The translations under genes were made by a program, and so were the position numbers. From Chloroflexota bacterium (lineage in GTDB: Bacteria; Chloroflexota; Dehalococcoidia; E44-bin15): a stretch of DNA of 64,000 bases. Shown piece by piece: positions 21,186 to 30,444 of this stretch (positions are counted from its first letter, which is position 1; each line of letters opens with the position of its first letter). The notes below the pieces were generated by a model, which was given only the letters and a program-made list of their open reading frames with translations, was not told the origin of the DNA and searched no databases. The stretch is taken from assembly GCA_030604825.1 (NCBI GenBank), contig JAUVVB010000002.1, positions 1 to 64,000 on the forward strand, written 5' to 3'.

Positions 21186-22354
21186 GCGTCATATCCCCGC
21201 GCCTTGAGCCATTTCTGCCTTTGATCGAACCTTATCCCCTCATCGGTGGGCTGGTAGCTGGAGAGGAAGGAGTGCTTGAAGGAGGGGAAGGTGTCGCTGA
21301 GGATATGCTCCCTCATCTGCTCCATGAGCCTCACCACAAAGCGAAGATTGTGGAGGGTGGCCAGGCGATAGGCCAGGAGCTCTTCGCACCGGAAGAGGTG
21401 ATGCAGATATGCGGCTGAGAAATGGCGGCAGGTATAGCAGTCACATTCCTCCTCGATAGGGCGATCCCGATCCCTGAACTGGGCATTTCTGATGATACAT
21501 CTCCCCCCTGTGGTAAACAGGCCGCCATTTCGGGCAATTCGGGTGGGAAGGGCGCTATCGAAGATGTCGATCCCCCGGGAAACCCCTTCAACGAGGTCAT
21601 CGGGAGAGCCCACACCCATGAGATAGCGGGGCTTATCCTGGGGCAGCCGGGCCACCGTCTCCGCCACCATTTCCGCTGTCACCTCCTTGGGTTCCCCCAG
21701 GCTCAAGCCACCTATGGCATAGCCCTCGAAGCCCAGGGAGGTGAGAAAATTCGCCGAATCGCGGCGCAGCTCCCCAAAGACGCCCCCCTGAACGATCCCG
21801 TAGAGGGCCTGGTCTTGTCGCTTCCTGCTCCTCAGGCACCGCTCCGCCCAGCGGTGGGTCCTCTGGGTGGCCTGCTTTACCGCTTCCCGGTCATCGCTAT
21901 AGGGGGGACACTCATCAAGGGCCATGATGATATCGGCTCCCAGCGTCTCCTGGAACTGGATGGCGAGCTCGGGGGTGAAGAAATGCTCGCTGCCATCGAT
22001 ATGGGAGCGGAAAAGGACCCCCTCATCGCTCACCCGGCGCAGCCTAGCCAGGCTGAAGACCTGATAGCCACCGCTGTCGGTGATCAGGGGGCGGTGCCAG
22101 CCCATGAAGCGGTGAAGCCCCCCCAGCCTTTCGATCACCTCGATGCCCGGCCGGAGATAGAGGTGATAGGTATTGCCCAGGACCATCCTGGTGCCCAGGG
22201 CGGAGATCTCCTCCGGGCTCAGCGACTTAACCGTTGCCTGGGTTCCCACGGGGACAAAGGTTGGGGTGGGGACTTCCCCATGGGGGGTGGTGAGCACCCC
22301 GGCGCGGGCCGCGGTATGGGGACAGGTCCCCTTCACCTCAAAGGATGTGCTCAC
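21182..22354 (-). CDS. tgt: queuine tRNA-ribosyltransferase
   Basis: TPHGEVPTPTFVPVGTQATVKSL, LGNTYHLYLRPG, ITDSGGYQVFSLA, CDCYTCRHFSAAYLHHLF. Confidence 0.96.
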   Translation of the reverse strand: MSTSFEVKGTCPHTAARAGVLTTPHGEVPTPTFVPVGTQATVKSLSPEEISALGTRMVLGNTYHLYLRPGIEVIERLGGLHRFMGWHRPLITDSGGYQVFSLARLRRVSDEGVLFRSHIDGSEHFFTPELAIQFQETLGADIIMALDECPPYSDDREAVKQATQRTHRWAERCLRSRKRQDQALYGIVQGGVFGELRRDSANFLTSLGFEGYAIGGLSLGEPKEVTAEMVAETVARLPQDKPRYLMGVGSPDDLVEGVSRGIDIFDSALPTRIARNGGLFTTGGRCIIRNAQFRDRDRPIEEECDCYTCRHFSAAYLHHLFRCEELLAYRLATLHNLRFVVRLMEQMREHILSDTFPSFKHSFLSSYQPTDEGIRFDQRQKWLKARGYDA

Positions 22355-23493
22355 CCCTCAAGCCCCCGTTCCCGGAGCAGGTGATCGGCGATGATCACCC
22401 GCTGTATCTCGGAGACCCCTTCATAGATCTCGGTGAGCTTGGCGTCCCGATAAAGCCTTTCGATCTCCATGTCCTTCATGTAGCCATAGGCGCCATGGAC
22501 CTGCATCGCCATCCTGGTGACATCCACCGCCGCCTGAGAGGTGAAAAGCTTGGCCACTGCCGATTCCTTGAGGATGCTTGCCCCTCCATCGCGAACCAAA
22601 GCCGTCATATAGGTGAGCCATCTGGAGGCCTCCACCCTGGTCGCCATCTCGGCAAGGAGCCACTTTATGGTGAGGAGATCGGCGATGGGCCTGCCATAGG
22701 CCTTCCTCTCTTGGGCATACTTCAGCGAAAGCTCAAGAGCCCCCTGCCCCACCCCCAGAGCCTCAGCCGAAACCGCCAGTTTCCCCACGCTTATCGCCTC
22801 CAGCATTATCTCAAATCCCCTTCCCTTCTCCCCCAGCAGATTTGCCCTGGGGGTGCGAACGTCGTCCAGATAGATTACACAGGGGGAAAGCCCCCTCGCC
22901 CCCAGGGTTTCGCACGCCTTTCGCAGCTCATATCCCGGGGAGGAGGTATCCACGATGAAGGCGCTCACCCTCTCCGTTTCGTCCCTGGCAAAGACCACCG
23001 CCACCTTGGAGGCCGGGGAGAGGGCGATGAACTGCTTCTGGCCGGTGATGACGTAATCGTCGCCCTCAGCTTTGGCCCTGGTCTCGATGGCCCGGGGGTC
23101 TGAGCCGGTAGCCGGCTCGGTGAAGGCAAAGGAGGATAGGTGCTCCCCCTTGGCCAGGGGGGCGAGGAATCTCTGCTTTTGCTCCTCGCTTCCGTAGCGG
23201 AAGATGGCCTCCTCGGCGAGGCCATTGACCCCAATGAGCGCCCCCGCTACCATGGAGGCGCGGGATAGCTGTTCGATGACCAGGGCATATCCGGTGTAGC
23301 CCGCCCCCACCCCTGCATATTCCTTGGGATAGGGGAGCCCGAAATAGCCCACCTCTCCTATCTCCTTGGCCAGCTCGAAGGGGAATTCGCAGCGGCGGTC
23401 GATCTCCATGGCCACCGGCCTTACCGACCTCTCGGCGAAATCCCGCGCCATGTTCTGGATCATCCTCTCTTGCTCGCTGAGATTGAAGTCCAT
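22351..23493 (-). CDS. acyl-CoA dehydrogenase
   Basis: MDFNLSEQERMIQNMARDFAERSV, FAFTEPATGSDPRAIETRA, VHGAYGYMKDMEIERLYRDAKLTEIYEGVSEIQR; start revised to 23493. Confidence 0.93.
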   Translation of the reverse strand: MDFNLSEQERMIQNMARDFAERSVRPVAMEIDRRCEFPFELAKEIGEVGYFGLPYPKEYAGVGAGYTGYALVIEQLSRASMVAGALIGVNGLAEEAIFRYGSEEQKQRFLAPLAKGEHLSSFAFTEPATGSDPRAIETRAKAEGDDYVITGQKQFIALSPASKVAVVFARDETERVSAFIVDTSSPGYELRKACETLGARGLSPCVIYLDDVRTPRANLLGEKGRGFEIMLEAISVGKLAVSAEALGVGQGALELSLKYAQERKAYGRPIADLLTIKWLLAEMATRVEASRWLTYMTALVRDGGASILKESAVAKLFTSQAAVDVTRMAMQVHGAYGYMKDMEIERLYRDAKLTEIYEGVSEIQRVIIADHLLRERGLEG

Positions 23494-23525
23494 TTTTTCG
23501 CCCCTCCTTATGTCAAGCACCGGGC

Positions 23526-24374
23526 TTATAGCAGGAACAGGTCTATGCCCATGGTGAGGAACAGAATGCCAAGGTAAGGGAAGGCGGTTAGCTTATACAC
23601 CCGCCACGCATCCCTGGATTGGGCGGTGATGAGCAGCCTTGAGGTGGCAAAGACCATGGCGATTCCCAGGATATTTGCCATCACCAGGTAGAGAAGGCCG
23701 AAATCGCTGAAGAAGTAAAGGGCGATGGAAATGCCGTAGAGCAGAACGGATAAGGCCACGAGCAGCTTGATGGCATCCCTCGTCTCCCAGGTAACGGGGA
23801 ATATCCTCACCCCGGCCTGGAGGTAGTCATCACGGTGGGAGGTCATCAGGCTCCAGACGTGAAGGGGGACCCAGACGGCGATGAGCAGGCACATGAAGAA
23901 GAGGGTCAGATTTAGCTGGTGGTTGATGGCCAGATAGCCCACCAGCACCGGGGCGCTGCCGGCTATTATCCCCAGAAGGTGGGTGGCCCAGGTCTTGCGC
24001 CACATGACCGCTGCCGCCACCCCTATTGCCCCAAAGAGGAAGCACAGCGGATGGAGAAGCCAGGCCAGGGCCAGGGCCAGGGCGATGAGCGAGGCAACGA
24101 GGGGCAAAACCCTCCTTGGGGGGAAGATACGCCTTGAGGGCAGGGCGCGGTGCTGGGTGCGCCTCATCCTGGCATCGACCTCCCGGTCAAGGTAGTTGGT
24201 CAGGCCATTGCAGCCGCCACTCCCCAGGGCGATGGCGATGAGGGCGATGAAAAGCAGGCTCATGGGGGGGCGACCACCGCCAGCGACCACGGCGGCGCAA
24301 ACGCCGATGAGGGTCAAAAGGGAGGTCTCCCTTGGCTTCAGCACCTCGACATATTTCCTCAGCGAGCGATACAT
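23526..24374 (-). CDS. ctaB: protoheme IX farnesyltransferase (heme O synthase)
   Basis: KPRETSLLTLIGVCAAVVAGG, NYLDREVDARMRRTQHRALPS, HVWSLMTSHRDDYLQAGVRIFPVTWE. Confidence 0.9.
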   Translation of the reverse strand: MYRSLRKYVEVLKPRETSLLTLIGVCAAVVAGGGRPPMSLLFIALIAIALGSGGCNGLTNYLDREVDARMRRTQHRALPSRRIFPPRRVLPLVASLIALALALAWLLHPLCFLFGAIGVAAAVMWRKTWATHLLGIIAGSAPVLVGYLAINHQLNLTLFFMCLLIAVWVPLHVWSLMTSHRDDYLQAGVRIFPVTWETRDAIKLLVALSVLLYGISIALYFFSDFGLLYLVMANILGIAMVFATSRLLITAQSRDAWRVYKLTAFPYLGILFLTMGIDLFLL

Positions 24375-25834
24375 CGTTCTCCAGGCATCTTTTGGTAGTA
24401 TTCTACCACCTTTGCCACCGCTGCTGCTGCCCGCTCCAGGGTGGGATAAACGGGAATGCCCGCCTTCAGGTAGAAATCTCGGAACTGCCTCCTCGCCTTC
24501 TCCACCTCCATCCTCTCCACCTCGGTGCCCCCCTCGGAGAGGACCATTACCAAGGGCTTCCCGGACCTTTCCTTGACGCTCACCGGGGCCTCCAGGGAAT
24601 CCTGGATGAAGGTTCCGCTGGTGTCAAAGAAGGCCCTCATCATGTCGTAGAGGAAGATGTGTATCGCCTGGGTGGCGATCAGGGTATCGATGTTCTCGGC
24701 GCCAGCAGCGCCCTCCAGAACCCCTTTCCATGCCGCGGGAGGTCTCACCGGGGCACCGACATCAACCGGGTTGCAAACGCTGGTTCCTGCAGGGGGCAGG
24801 ATTTTTCTGATCTCCCTTTGAACCTGGAGGGAAAAGGGGGGGACGCTGAGCCCCACCTGGTCGCAGGCATCGGCAGCCGCCACGCTGATCCCTCCTCCGC
24901 CACCAATTACCGCCACCCGGCGGCCGGTGGCGGGTGGCAGGTAGAGAAAGGCCACTGTGGCATCGATGAGCTCCTCCTTGCTCCCCACCCTGAGGGCAGG
25001 GGTCTGCTTGAAAAGGGCATCCCAGGTGGCCTCCTCGCCGCTGAGGGAGGCGGTGTGGGAGTTCACTGCCCTTGAGCCTGCCTCGGTAAGCCCCGCTTTC
25101 CAGATTATCACCGGCTTTTGGATGTGCTGAAGCAGGCTGCGAAAGCGCTTCCCCTCCTGGGTGCCCTCGATATAGGCGGTGACGATGGTGGTCTCCGGGT
25201 CTTGGGCCAGGTATTCCAGAAGGTCGGCCTCATTTACATCGCAGGCATTTCCATAGCTGATGACCTTGCTGAAAGTGATGCCCCATCCTCTAGCCTCCCG
25301 GGCAAACTCGGTGGCATGGCCCCCGCTCTGGGAGATGAAAGCTACCGGGCCCCTCTCCTTGGGGAAATTCGCCCCCGGGAGCAAGGTCAGGCCGCCGCCA
25401 GGGCAATAGACGCCGAAGCAATTGGGGCCGATGAGCCTTATCCCCCTTTTGGCCAGCCTCACCAGCTCCCCTTCCAGCCTGCGCCCCTCCGCCTCGCCCG
25501 TCTCGCTGAAGCCGGCGCTCAGGATCTCCGCCGCCTTCACCCCCTTTGCCAGGCAATCCTCCACCAACCCGGGGACGAGGCGGGCGGGAACGGTGATGGC
25601 GGCAAAATCGACATCCCCAGGGATATCCCTCACCGTGGGGTATGCCTTTAAGCCAGAGACCTCTTTCTCGTGGGGATTTACCGGATAGAGCTCGCCCTTG
25701 AAGCCAAACTCCTGGAGGGTTTTCAGAAAGCGCCCGCCAAACTTCCGCTCATCGGCGGAGGCCCCGATCACGGCAAGGGATCTGGGGTGGAAGATGGGCT
25801 CAAATTCCCTGAGCCGGCCCGTGGGTATATGCAT
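24359..25834 (-). CDS. acyl-CoA synthetase (ADP-forming)-like CoA-binding protein, alpha-type only
   Basis: FHPRSLAVIGASADERKFGGRFLKTL, LIGPNCFGVY, SQSGGHATEFAREARGWGITFSKVISYGNACDVNEADLLEYL. Confidence 0.85.
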   Translation of the reverse strand: MHIPTGRLREFEPIFHPRSLAVIGASADERKFGGRFLKTLQEFGFKGELYPVNPHEKEVSGLKAYPTVRDIPGDVDFAAITVPARLVPGLVEDCLAKGVKAAEILSAGFSETGEAEGRRLEGELVRLAKRGIRLIGPNCFGVYCPGGGLTLLPGANFPKERGPVAFISQSGGHATEFAREARGWGITFSKVISYGNACDVNEADLLEYLAQDPETTIVTAYIEGTQEGKRFRSLLQHIQKPVIIWKAGLTEAGSRAVNSHTASLSGEEATWDALFKQTPALRVGSKEELIDATVAFLYLPPATGRRVAVIGGGGGISVAAADACDQVGLSVPPFSLQVQREIRKILPPAGTSVCNPVDVGAPVRPPAAWKGVLEGAAGAENIDTLIATQAIHIFLYDMMRAFFDTSGTFIQDSLEAPVSVKERSGKPLVMVLSEGGTEVERMEVEKARRQFRDFYLKAGIPVYPTLERAAAAVAKVVEYYQKMPGERCIAR

Positions 25835-25844
25835 AGTTTGCTCC

Positions 25845-27491
25845 TCATGTTAACAGCTTATCGAGCGCGCCCACCACATGCTCCAGAGGAACCTCATTGC
25901 TGATCATGGGTTGACCAATACCCCTGAGCAGCACCCAATTCACTGCCCTCTCCCTCACCTTCTTATCCAGCTCTATAGCGCCAAGAACCCTTCCCCTTTC
26001 GATGCCAGGGCAGGTGGTGGGCAGGCCAAATTTCTGGATCAGCCCTTCTTGGCGCTTGACGGTCTCCTGAGGAAGAAGCCCGAGCTTTTCGCTGATCATC
26101 GCTGCCGCCATCATGCCGATGGCCACCGCCTCCCCGTGAAACAGGCGTTCATAGTCGGTGGCCGCCTCAAGGGCGTGGCCGATGGTGTGCCCGTAGTTGA
26201 GGATCATGCGCCGTCCCCGCTCCTTTTCGTCCTCAGCCACCACCCCGGCCTTAAGCGTAGCGCTACGCCTCACCGCCTCGGTGGTGGCCTCCACCTCCAG
26301 ATTTAGGAGCTTTTCGGCATGAACCTCCAGAAAATCCACCAGCCCTGGATCGAGGATCATGGCATGCTTGATCACCTCGGCCCATCCTGAGGTGAGCTCG
26401 CGCTGGGGAACGGTGGAGAGGGTGCTCACATCGGCAAGGACAAGGCAGGGCTGATAGAAGGCACCGATAAGGTTTTTCCCCTGGGGGTGATTGACCGCCA
26501 CCTTGCCCCCGATGGCGGAATCGGCCATGGCAACCAGGGTGGTGGGCACCTGAACCAGGGGCATGCCGCGCAGGAAGGTGGCAGCCACAAAGCCGGCCAG
26601 GTCTCCCACCATCCCCCCGCCCAGAGCGACGATGGCATGAATCCTCTCGGCACGCCGCTCCACCAGCCAATCGTAGAGCTGCGCCGCTGTGTCCAGGGTT
26701 TTTGTGCCCTCGCCCGGTGGCACTACAAACGCCTCTACGCCAAATCCTGCTCGCTCCAGGGATTCGCTGGCCCGAGCGCCGTAGAGCAAGAAGACCTCCT
26801 CATCGCTGATGATGAAGGCAAATTCGCCCAGCCCGGCGCGGCGCATTCGACTTCCCAGCTCATCGAGAAGCCCCCAGCCAACGAAAACGGGATAGCTCTC
26901 GGTGGCGGTTACCACAAAGGAGGCACCCTCGCTCCTTTCCTGGTTCCACCTTTCGCCGAGCTTTCTCCAGCAATGAATCACCTCATCCGATGCCTCTTGG
27001 ATGGTGAGGTTATCGGTATGCACCGCCCAGTCAGCCAGGGCATAGTAGGGCTGGCGAGACATCTTCAGCGACTCTATCTGCTTGAGGGGTTCGGGGCCAG
27101 CAAGCAGGGGCCTGACCACCGAATTTGCCTGTTGAGCGGCAATGAGGCGCTCATAGATGGTCTGGGGACTGGCCTCAAGGCAGATCACCATCCCGCTACG
27201 GGCGAAAAGCTCCCGATTCCTGGGGTCGACGACCGCTCCGCCACCGGTGGCGATGACCAGCTCCTTCCTGGCGCAGAGCTCCCCCAGCACCTGACGCTCC
27301 AGCTGGCGAAATCTCTCCTCGCCATCCTGGGCGAAGATCTGGGGGATGTCCTTGCCGGCGACCTCCACGATCACGTCATCGCTGTCCACAAAGCCCCACC
27401 CCAGCCGCCGCGCCACCTCCTGCCCTACCCTTGTCTTGCCGGTAAAGGAGAAACCGGTGAGGATGATGTTTCGAGGAGCTCTTTCACCCAT
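25845..27491 (-). CDS. aroKB: fused shikimate kinase / 3-dehydroquinate synthase
   Basis: N-terminal ILTGFSFTGKTRVGQEVARRLGWGFVDSDD...IATGGGAVVDP; C-terminal IVALGGGMVGDLAGFVAATFLRGMPLVQVPTTLVAMADSAIGGKVAVNHPQGKNLIGAFYQP. Confidence 0.95.
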   Translation of the reverse strand: MGERAPRNIILTGFSFTGKTRVGQEVARRLGWGFVDSDDVIVEVAGKDIPQIFAQDGEERFRQLERQVLGELCARKELVIATGGGAVVDPRNRELFARSGMVICLEASPQTIYERLIAAQQANSVVRPLLAGPEPLKQIESLKMSRQPYYALADWAVHTDNLTIQEASDEVIHCWRKLGERWNQERSEGASFVVTATESYPVFVGWGLLDELGSRMRRAGLGEFAFIISDEEVFLLYGARASESLERAGFGVEAFVVPPGEGTKTLDTAAQLYDWLVERRAERIHAIVALGGGMVGDLAGFVAATFLRGMPLVQVPTTLVAMADSAIGGKVAVNHPQGKNLIGAFYQPCLVLADVSTLSTVPQRELTSGWAEVIKHAMILDPGLVDFLEVHAEKLLNLEVEATTEAVRRSATLKAGVVAEDEKERGRRMILNYGHTIGHALEAATDYERLFHGEAVAIGMMAAAMISEKLGLLPQETVKRQEGLIQKFGLPTTCPGIERGRVLGAIELDKKVRERAVNWVLLRGIGQPMISNEVPLEHVVGALDKLLT

Positions 27492-27509
27492 GCCAATTCA
27501 TCTCAATGA

Positions 27510-28661
27510 TCATCTGGCCATCGCATCCAGATAGCTCTTGTAGTTGCGCAACGTCTCCCCGATGTGGTCGCCGCCAAATTTCTCCAGCAGGGCATCGGCG
27601 AGAACGATGGCCAGCATGGCCTCGGCAATCACCCCTGCCGCGGGGACAACGCATATATCGCTCCGCTCGTAATGGGCCTCCACCGCCTTTCCCGTCTTCA
27701 GGTCCACCGAGGGCAGCGGCTTGGCCAGGGTGGGTATGGGCTTGACCACGGCGTTTGCCACGATGGGCTCGCCATTGGTCATCCCCCCTTCAATCCCCCC
27801 GGCGCGATTGGTGGTGTGATGCCACTCTCGCTTTGCTTTATCGAATTCAATTATGTCGTGAGCCTGAGAACCCCTCAGGTCGGCCAAATCGAACCCAGCC
27901 CCGATCTCCACCCCTTTTATGGCATTGATGCTCATCAATGCCTGGGCGATCCTGCCATCAAGGCGGCGCTCCCAGTGGACATGGCTCCCCAGGCCAATGG
28001 GCACCCCGGTGGCGATGACCTGGAAGATCCCCCCCACGCTGTCGCCTGCCTCCGTTGCCCTATCGATGGCAGCCATCATCTCCCTTTCCGCCTTGGCATC
28101 GGCGCAGCGAAGGGGCGATTTTTCGAGCTGGGCCCAGTCTATATTTTGACTCTCTTTTGCTTTCACCCCTCCGATGGCAATGGTATGGCTGTGAATCTCG
28201 ATGCCGAACTCTTCGAGAAGCCTTCTTGCCACAGCGCCAACGGCAACCCTGGCTGCCGTCTCCCGGGCACTGGCCCGCTCCATGATGGGGCGGATATCCT
28301 CCACGCCGTATTTCAGCGCCCCTGGCAGGTCGGCATGGCCCGGACGCAGCCGGGTCACCGGCTCAATCTCTTGCTCCACAGGGGAAACGGCCATGACCTC
28401 CTTCCAGTTCTCCCAGTCTCGATTCCAGATGAGGAGGGAGATGGGGCTGCCCATGGTCAGGCCATAGCGCACCCCGGAGAGGATTTCCGCCCTGTCCTGC
28501 TCCAGCTCCATGCGGACGCTTCTGCCATATCCCCCCTGGCGGCGCTTAAGGTCGCGGGCGATATACCCCTCATCCAGGGGCAAGCCCGCAGGCACCCCCT
28601 CAACGATGGCGGTCAATGCTCGACCATGTGATTCCCCTGCGGTCAGAAAGCGAAATATCAT
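27510..28661 (-). CDS. aroC: chorismate synthase
   Basis: FLTAGESHGRALTAIVEGVPAGL, RPGHADLPGALKYG, ERASARETAARVAVGAVARRLL. Confidence 0.96.
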   Translation of the reverse strand: MIFRFLTAGESHGRALTAIVEGVPAGLPLDEGYIARDLKRRQGGYGRSVRMELEQDRAEILSGVRYGLTMGSPISLLIWNRDWENWKEVMAVSPVEQEIEPVTRLRPGHADLPGALKYGVEDIRPIMERASARETAARVAVGAVARRLLEEFGIEIHSHTIAIGGVKAKESQNIDWAQLEKSPLRCADAKAEREMMAAIDRATEAGDSVGGIFQVIATGVPIGLGSHVHWERRLDGRIAQALMSINAIKGVEIGAGFDLADLRGSQAHDIIEFDKAKREWHHTTNRAGGIEGGMTNGEPIVANAVVKPIPTLAKPLPSVDLKTGKAVEAHYERSDICVVPAAGVIAEAMLAIVLADALLEKFGGDHIGETLRNYKSYLDAMAR

Positions 28662-29062
28662 TTGTCCTCCCCGAGCGCGGCGTTCAATGGTGGCAGTTCG
28701 TCATGGTCTTGTTGGTAGTCCTTCAGTAAGCGTTTTTCAAATTCCCCAGGATCTAAGGAGTGAGGCAGCTTCCCACACCACGCAATCTCAATCTGATACT
28801 TTTGCATGAGTTTAGAAATTCGTTTGTTGGTCCATTGCGTTGGGCCAGGATGTACTATCTGATAAATTCGTCGGCGGAGATTAACCGTGCTACCAATATA
28901 GAGAATGTCTGAAACTCCCTTCAAGCGTCCAATGCACTTTGCCCCTGCTAGCCTTAAAATATATGTTCCTGGAAGTTGTGGGACTTGGTCTGACCTGATC
29001 TGGTTCAGCAGGTGCCATAACGGAAAGTGTGTCTTAATACGCGCGTCTTGGCTGTCCATCAT
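28658..29062 (-). CDS. GIY-YIG-like nuclease-domain protein
   Basis: PGTYILRLAGAKCIGRLKGVSDILYIGSTVNLRRRIYQIVHPGP...NKRI, EKRLLKDYQ. Confidence 0.78.
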   Translation of the reverse strand: MMDSQDARIKTHFPLWHLLNQIRSDQVPQLPGTYILRLAGAKCIGRLKGVSDILYIGSTVNLRRRIYQIVHPGPTQWTNKRISKLMQKYQIEIAWCGKLPHSLDPGEFEKRLLKDYQQDHDELPPLNAALGEDK

Positions 29063-29152
29063 GCCTCCTCTAGCATGATTTCGGGTGATTTTCTATCTGT
29101 CATATTCGGAAAAAGCGAACTCGCTCCCGAGCAGAATTCGAACTAACTGATC

Positions 29153-29983
29153 CTACAACGCCTTTCTTGCCGCCTCAAACATTATGTCAACTGGCGGCTT
29201 CTTCCCTGTCCACAGCTCAAAGGCTATCACCCCTTGATAAACCATCATCGCCAGCCCGTTAAGGGTGCGCGCCCCAGCGCGCTTGGCATCCAAAAGCAGC
29301 GGCGTCTCTATGGGATTATACACCACATCGTAGACCAGCGCCTCCTTTGGGACAAGCCCCGGCTTGAGCGGGGACTGGCCCTCGGTGGCGCTATGCTTCA
29401 TCCCCAGCGGGGTGCAGTTGACCACCAGGTCGCAAGGGGGGAGCGCATCGATAAAGTGCTCTGCCACAGATACGGAGACCCCCAGCGCCTCCAGGTCTTT
29501 GGCCAACTTCTCCGCCCGCTCAACGATGACATCGGTGATGACCAGCGACCTCACCCCTGCCCTGGCCAGGGCGAAGCCTGCTGCCCGGGCCACCCCCCCG
29601 GCACCCAGAAGGATAGCCCTCTTTCCCGCGGGTTCAAAGCCCCCCTCTTGGCGCAGCGCCTGCAAAAAACCCTCGGCGTCGGTGTTATAGCCGATGAGCG
29701 TTCCCTCTCTATGGACTATGGTGTTGATGGCGCCAATCTGATGGGCGAGGTCGTCCCGCTCATCCACCAGCGGCATAACTGCCTCCTTGTGGGGGATGGT
29801 CACATTAGCCCCCAGGGTTGAGGGCTGGCGAAGCCGCTCCATAATAGCCCCAAGCTCATCTGGCTTCGTCTCCCAGGCCTCATACCTAATGTCCAGGCCC
29901 AACTGGTCGAAGGCTGCCTGCTGCATCTGGGGGGACACGGAATGCCCCACGGGGTATCCGATAAGCCCAACATACTTTGTCAT
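29153..29983 (-). CDS. aroE: shikimate dehydrogenase
   Basis: GLIGYPVGHSVSPQMQQAAF, GANVTIPHKEAVMPLVDE, NTDAEGFLQAL, VVNCTPLGMK. Confidence 0.95.
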   Translation of the reverse strand: MTKYVGLIGYPVGHSVSPQMQQAAFDQLGLDIRYEAWETKPDELGAIMERLRQPSTLGANVTIPHKEAVMPLVDERDDLAHQIGAINTIVHREGTLIGYNTDAEGFLQALRQEGGFEPAGKRAILLGAGGVARAAGFALARAGVRSLVITDVIVERAEKLAKDLEALGVSVSVAEHFIDALPPCDLVVNCTPLGMKHSATEGQSPLKPGLVPKEALVYDVVYNPIETPLLLDAKRAGARTLNGLAMMVYQGVIAFELWTGKKPPVDIMFEAARKAL

Positions 29984-30024
29984 GGCAAATTCCCCAAATT
30001 AAAAAAGCCGCTTTTTGCCTGGCA

Positions 30025-30444
30025 TTATTGGTTGCAAAGGGCGCGCCTGCTATCAAGGTAACTTTGCAGGATAAGGGCTGCTGCCATGGCATCGCGTCGC
30101 GCCCTTCGCTTCTCTCTCTTCATTCCGGCCTGGAGCAGCAGGCGCTCGGCAGCAACGGTGGAAAGCCGTTCATCCCAACTCTCTACGGGGATATCGGTGT
30201 GCTCAGAAAGCGCCTGGGAGAAGGCGAGGGTTCTCTCCGCCTGCTGGCCTATGCTGCCATCCAGGGAGCGGGGAAGCCCCACCACGATGAGCTTCGCCCC
30301 ATGCTCCTCCGCCAGGGCAAGGATCCTCCTCACATCGGCCTCCTCCCCTGCCCGCTCCATCACGGTGAGGGGAACGGCCAGCATCCCTTCGGCGATGGCC
30401 ACCCCGATCCGCTTCTCCCCGATATCGAGTCCAAGGGTGCTCAT
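30025..30444 (-). CDS. ruvX: RuvX/YqgF-family Holliday junction resolvase-like protein
   Basis: LGLDIGEKRIGVAIAEGMLAVPLTVM, IVVGLPRSLDGSIGQQAERTLAF, WDERLSTVAAERLL. Confidence 0.92.
   Translation of the reverse strand: MSTLGLDIGEKRIGVAIAEGMLAVPLTVMERAGEEADVRRILALAEEHGAKLIVVGLPRSLDGSIGQQAERTLAFSQALSEHTDIPVESWDERLSTVAAERLLLQAGMKREKRRARRDAMAAALILQSYLDSRRALCNQ

Noticed and set aside
27564-28631. 355-aa plus-strand ORF antisense to aroC (and 26487..27509 antisense to aroKB, 21422..22384 antisense to tgt)
   Set aside because: Low-complexity His/Pro/Gly-rich antisense reading frames with no recognisable domain; the sense genes are clear.
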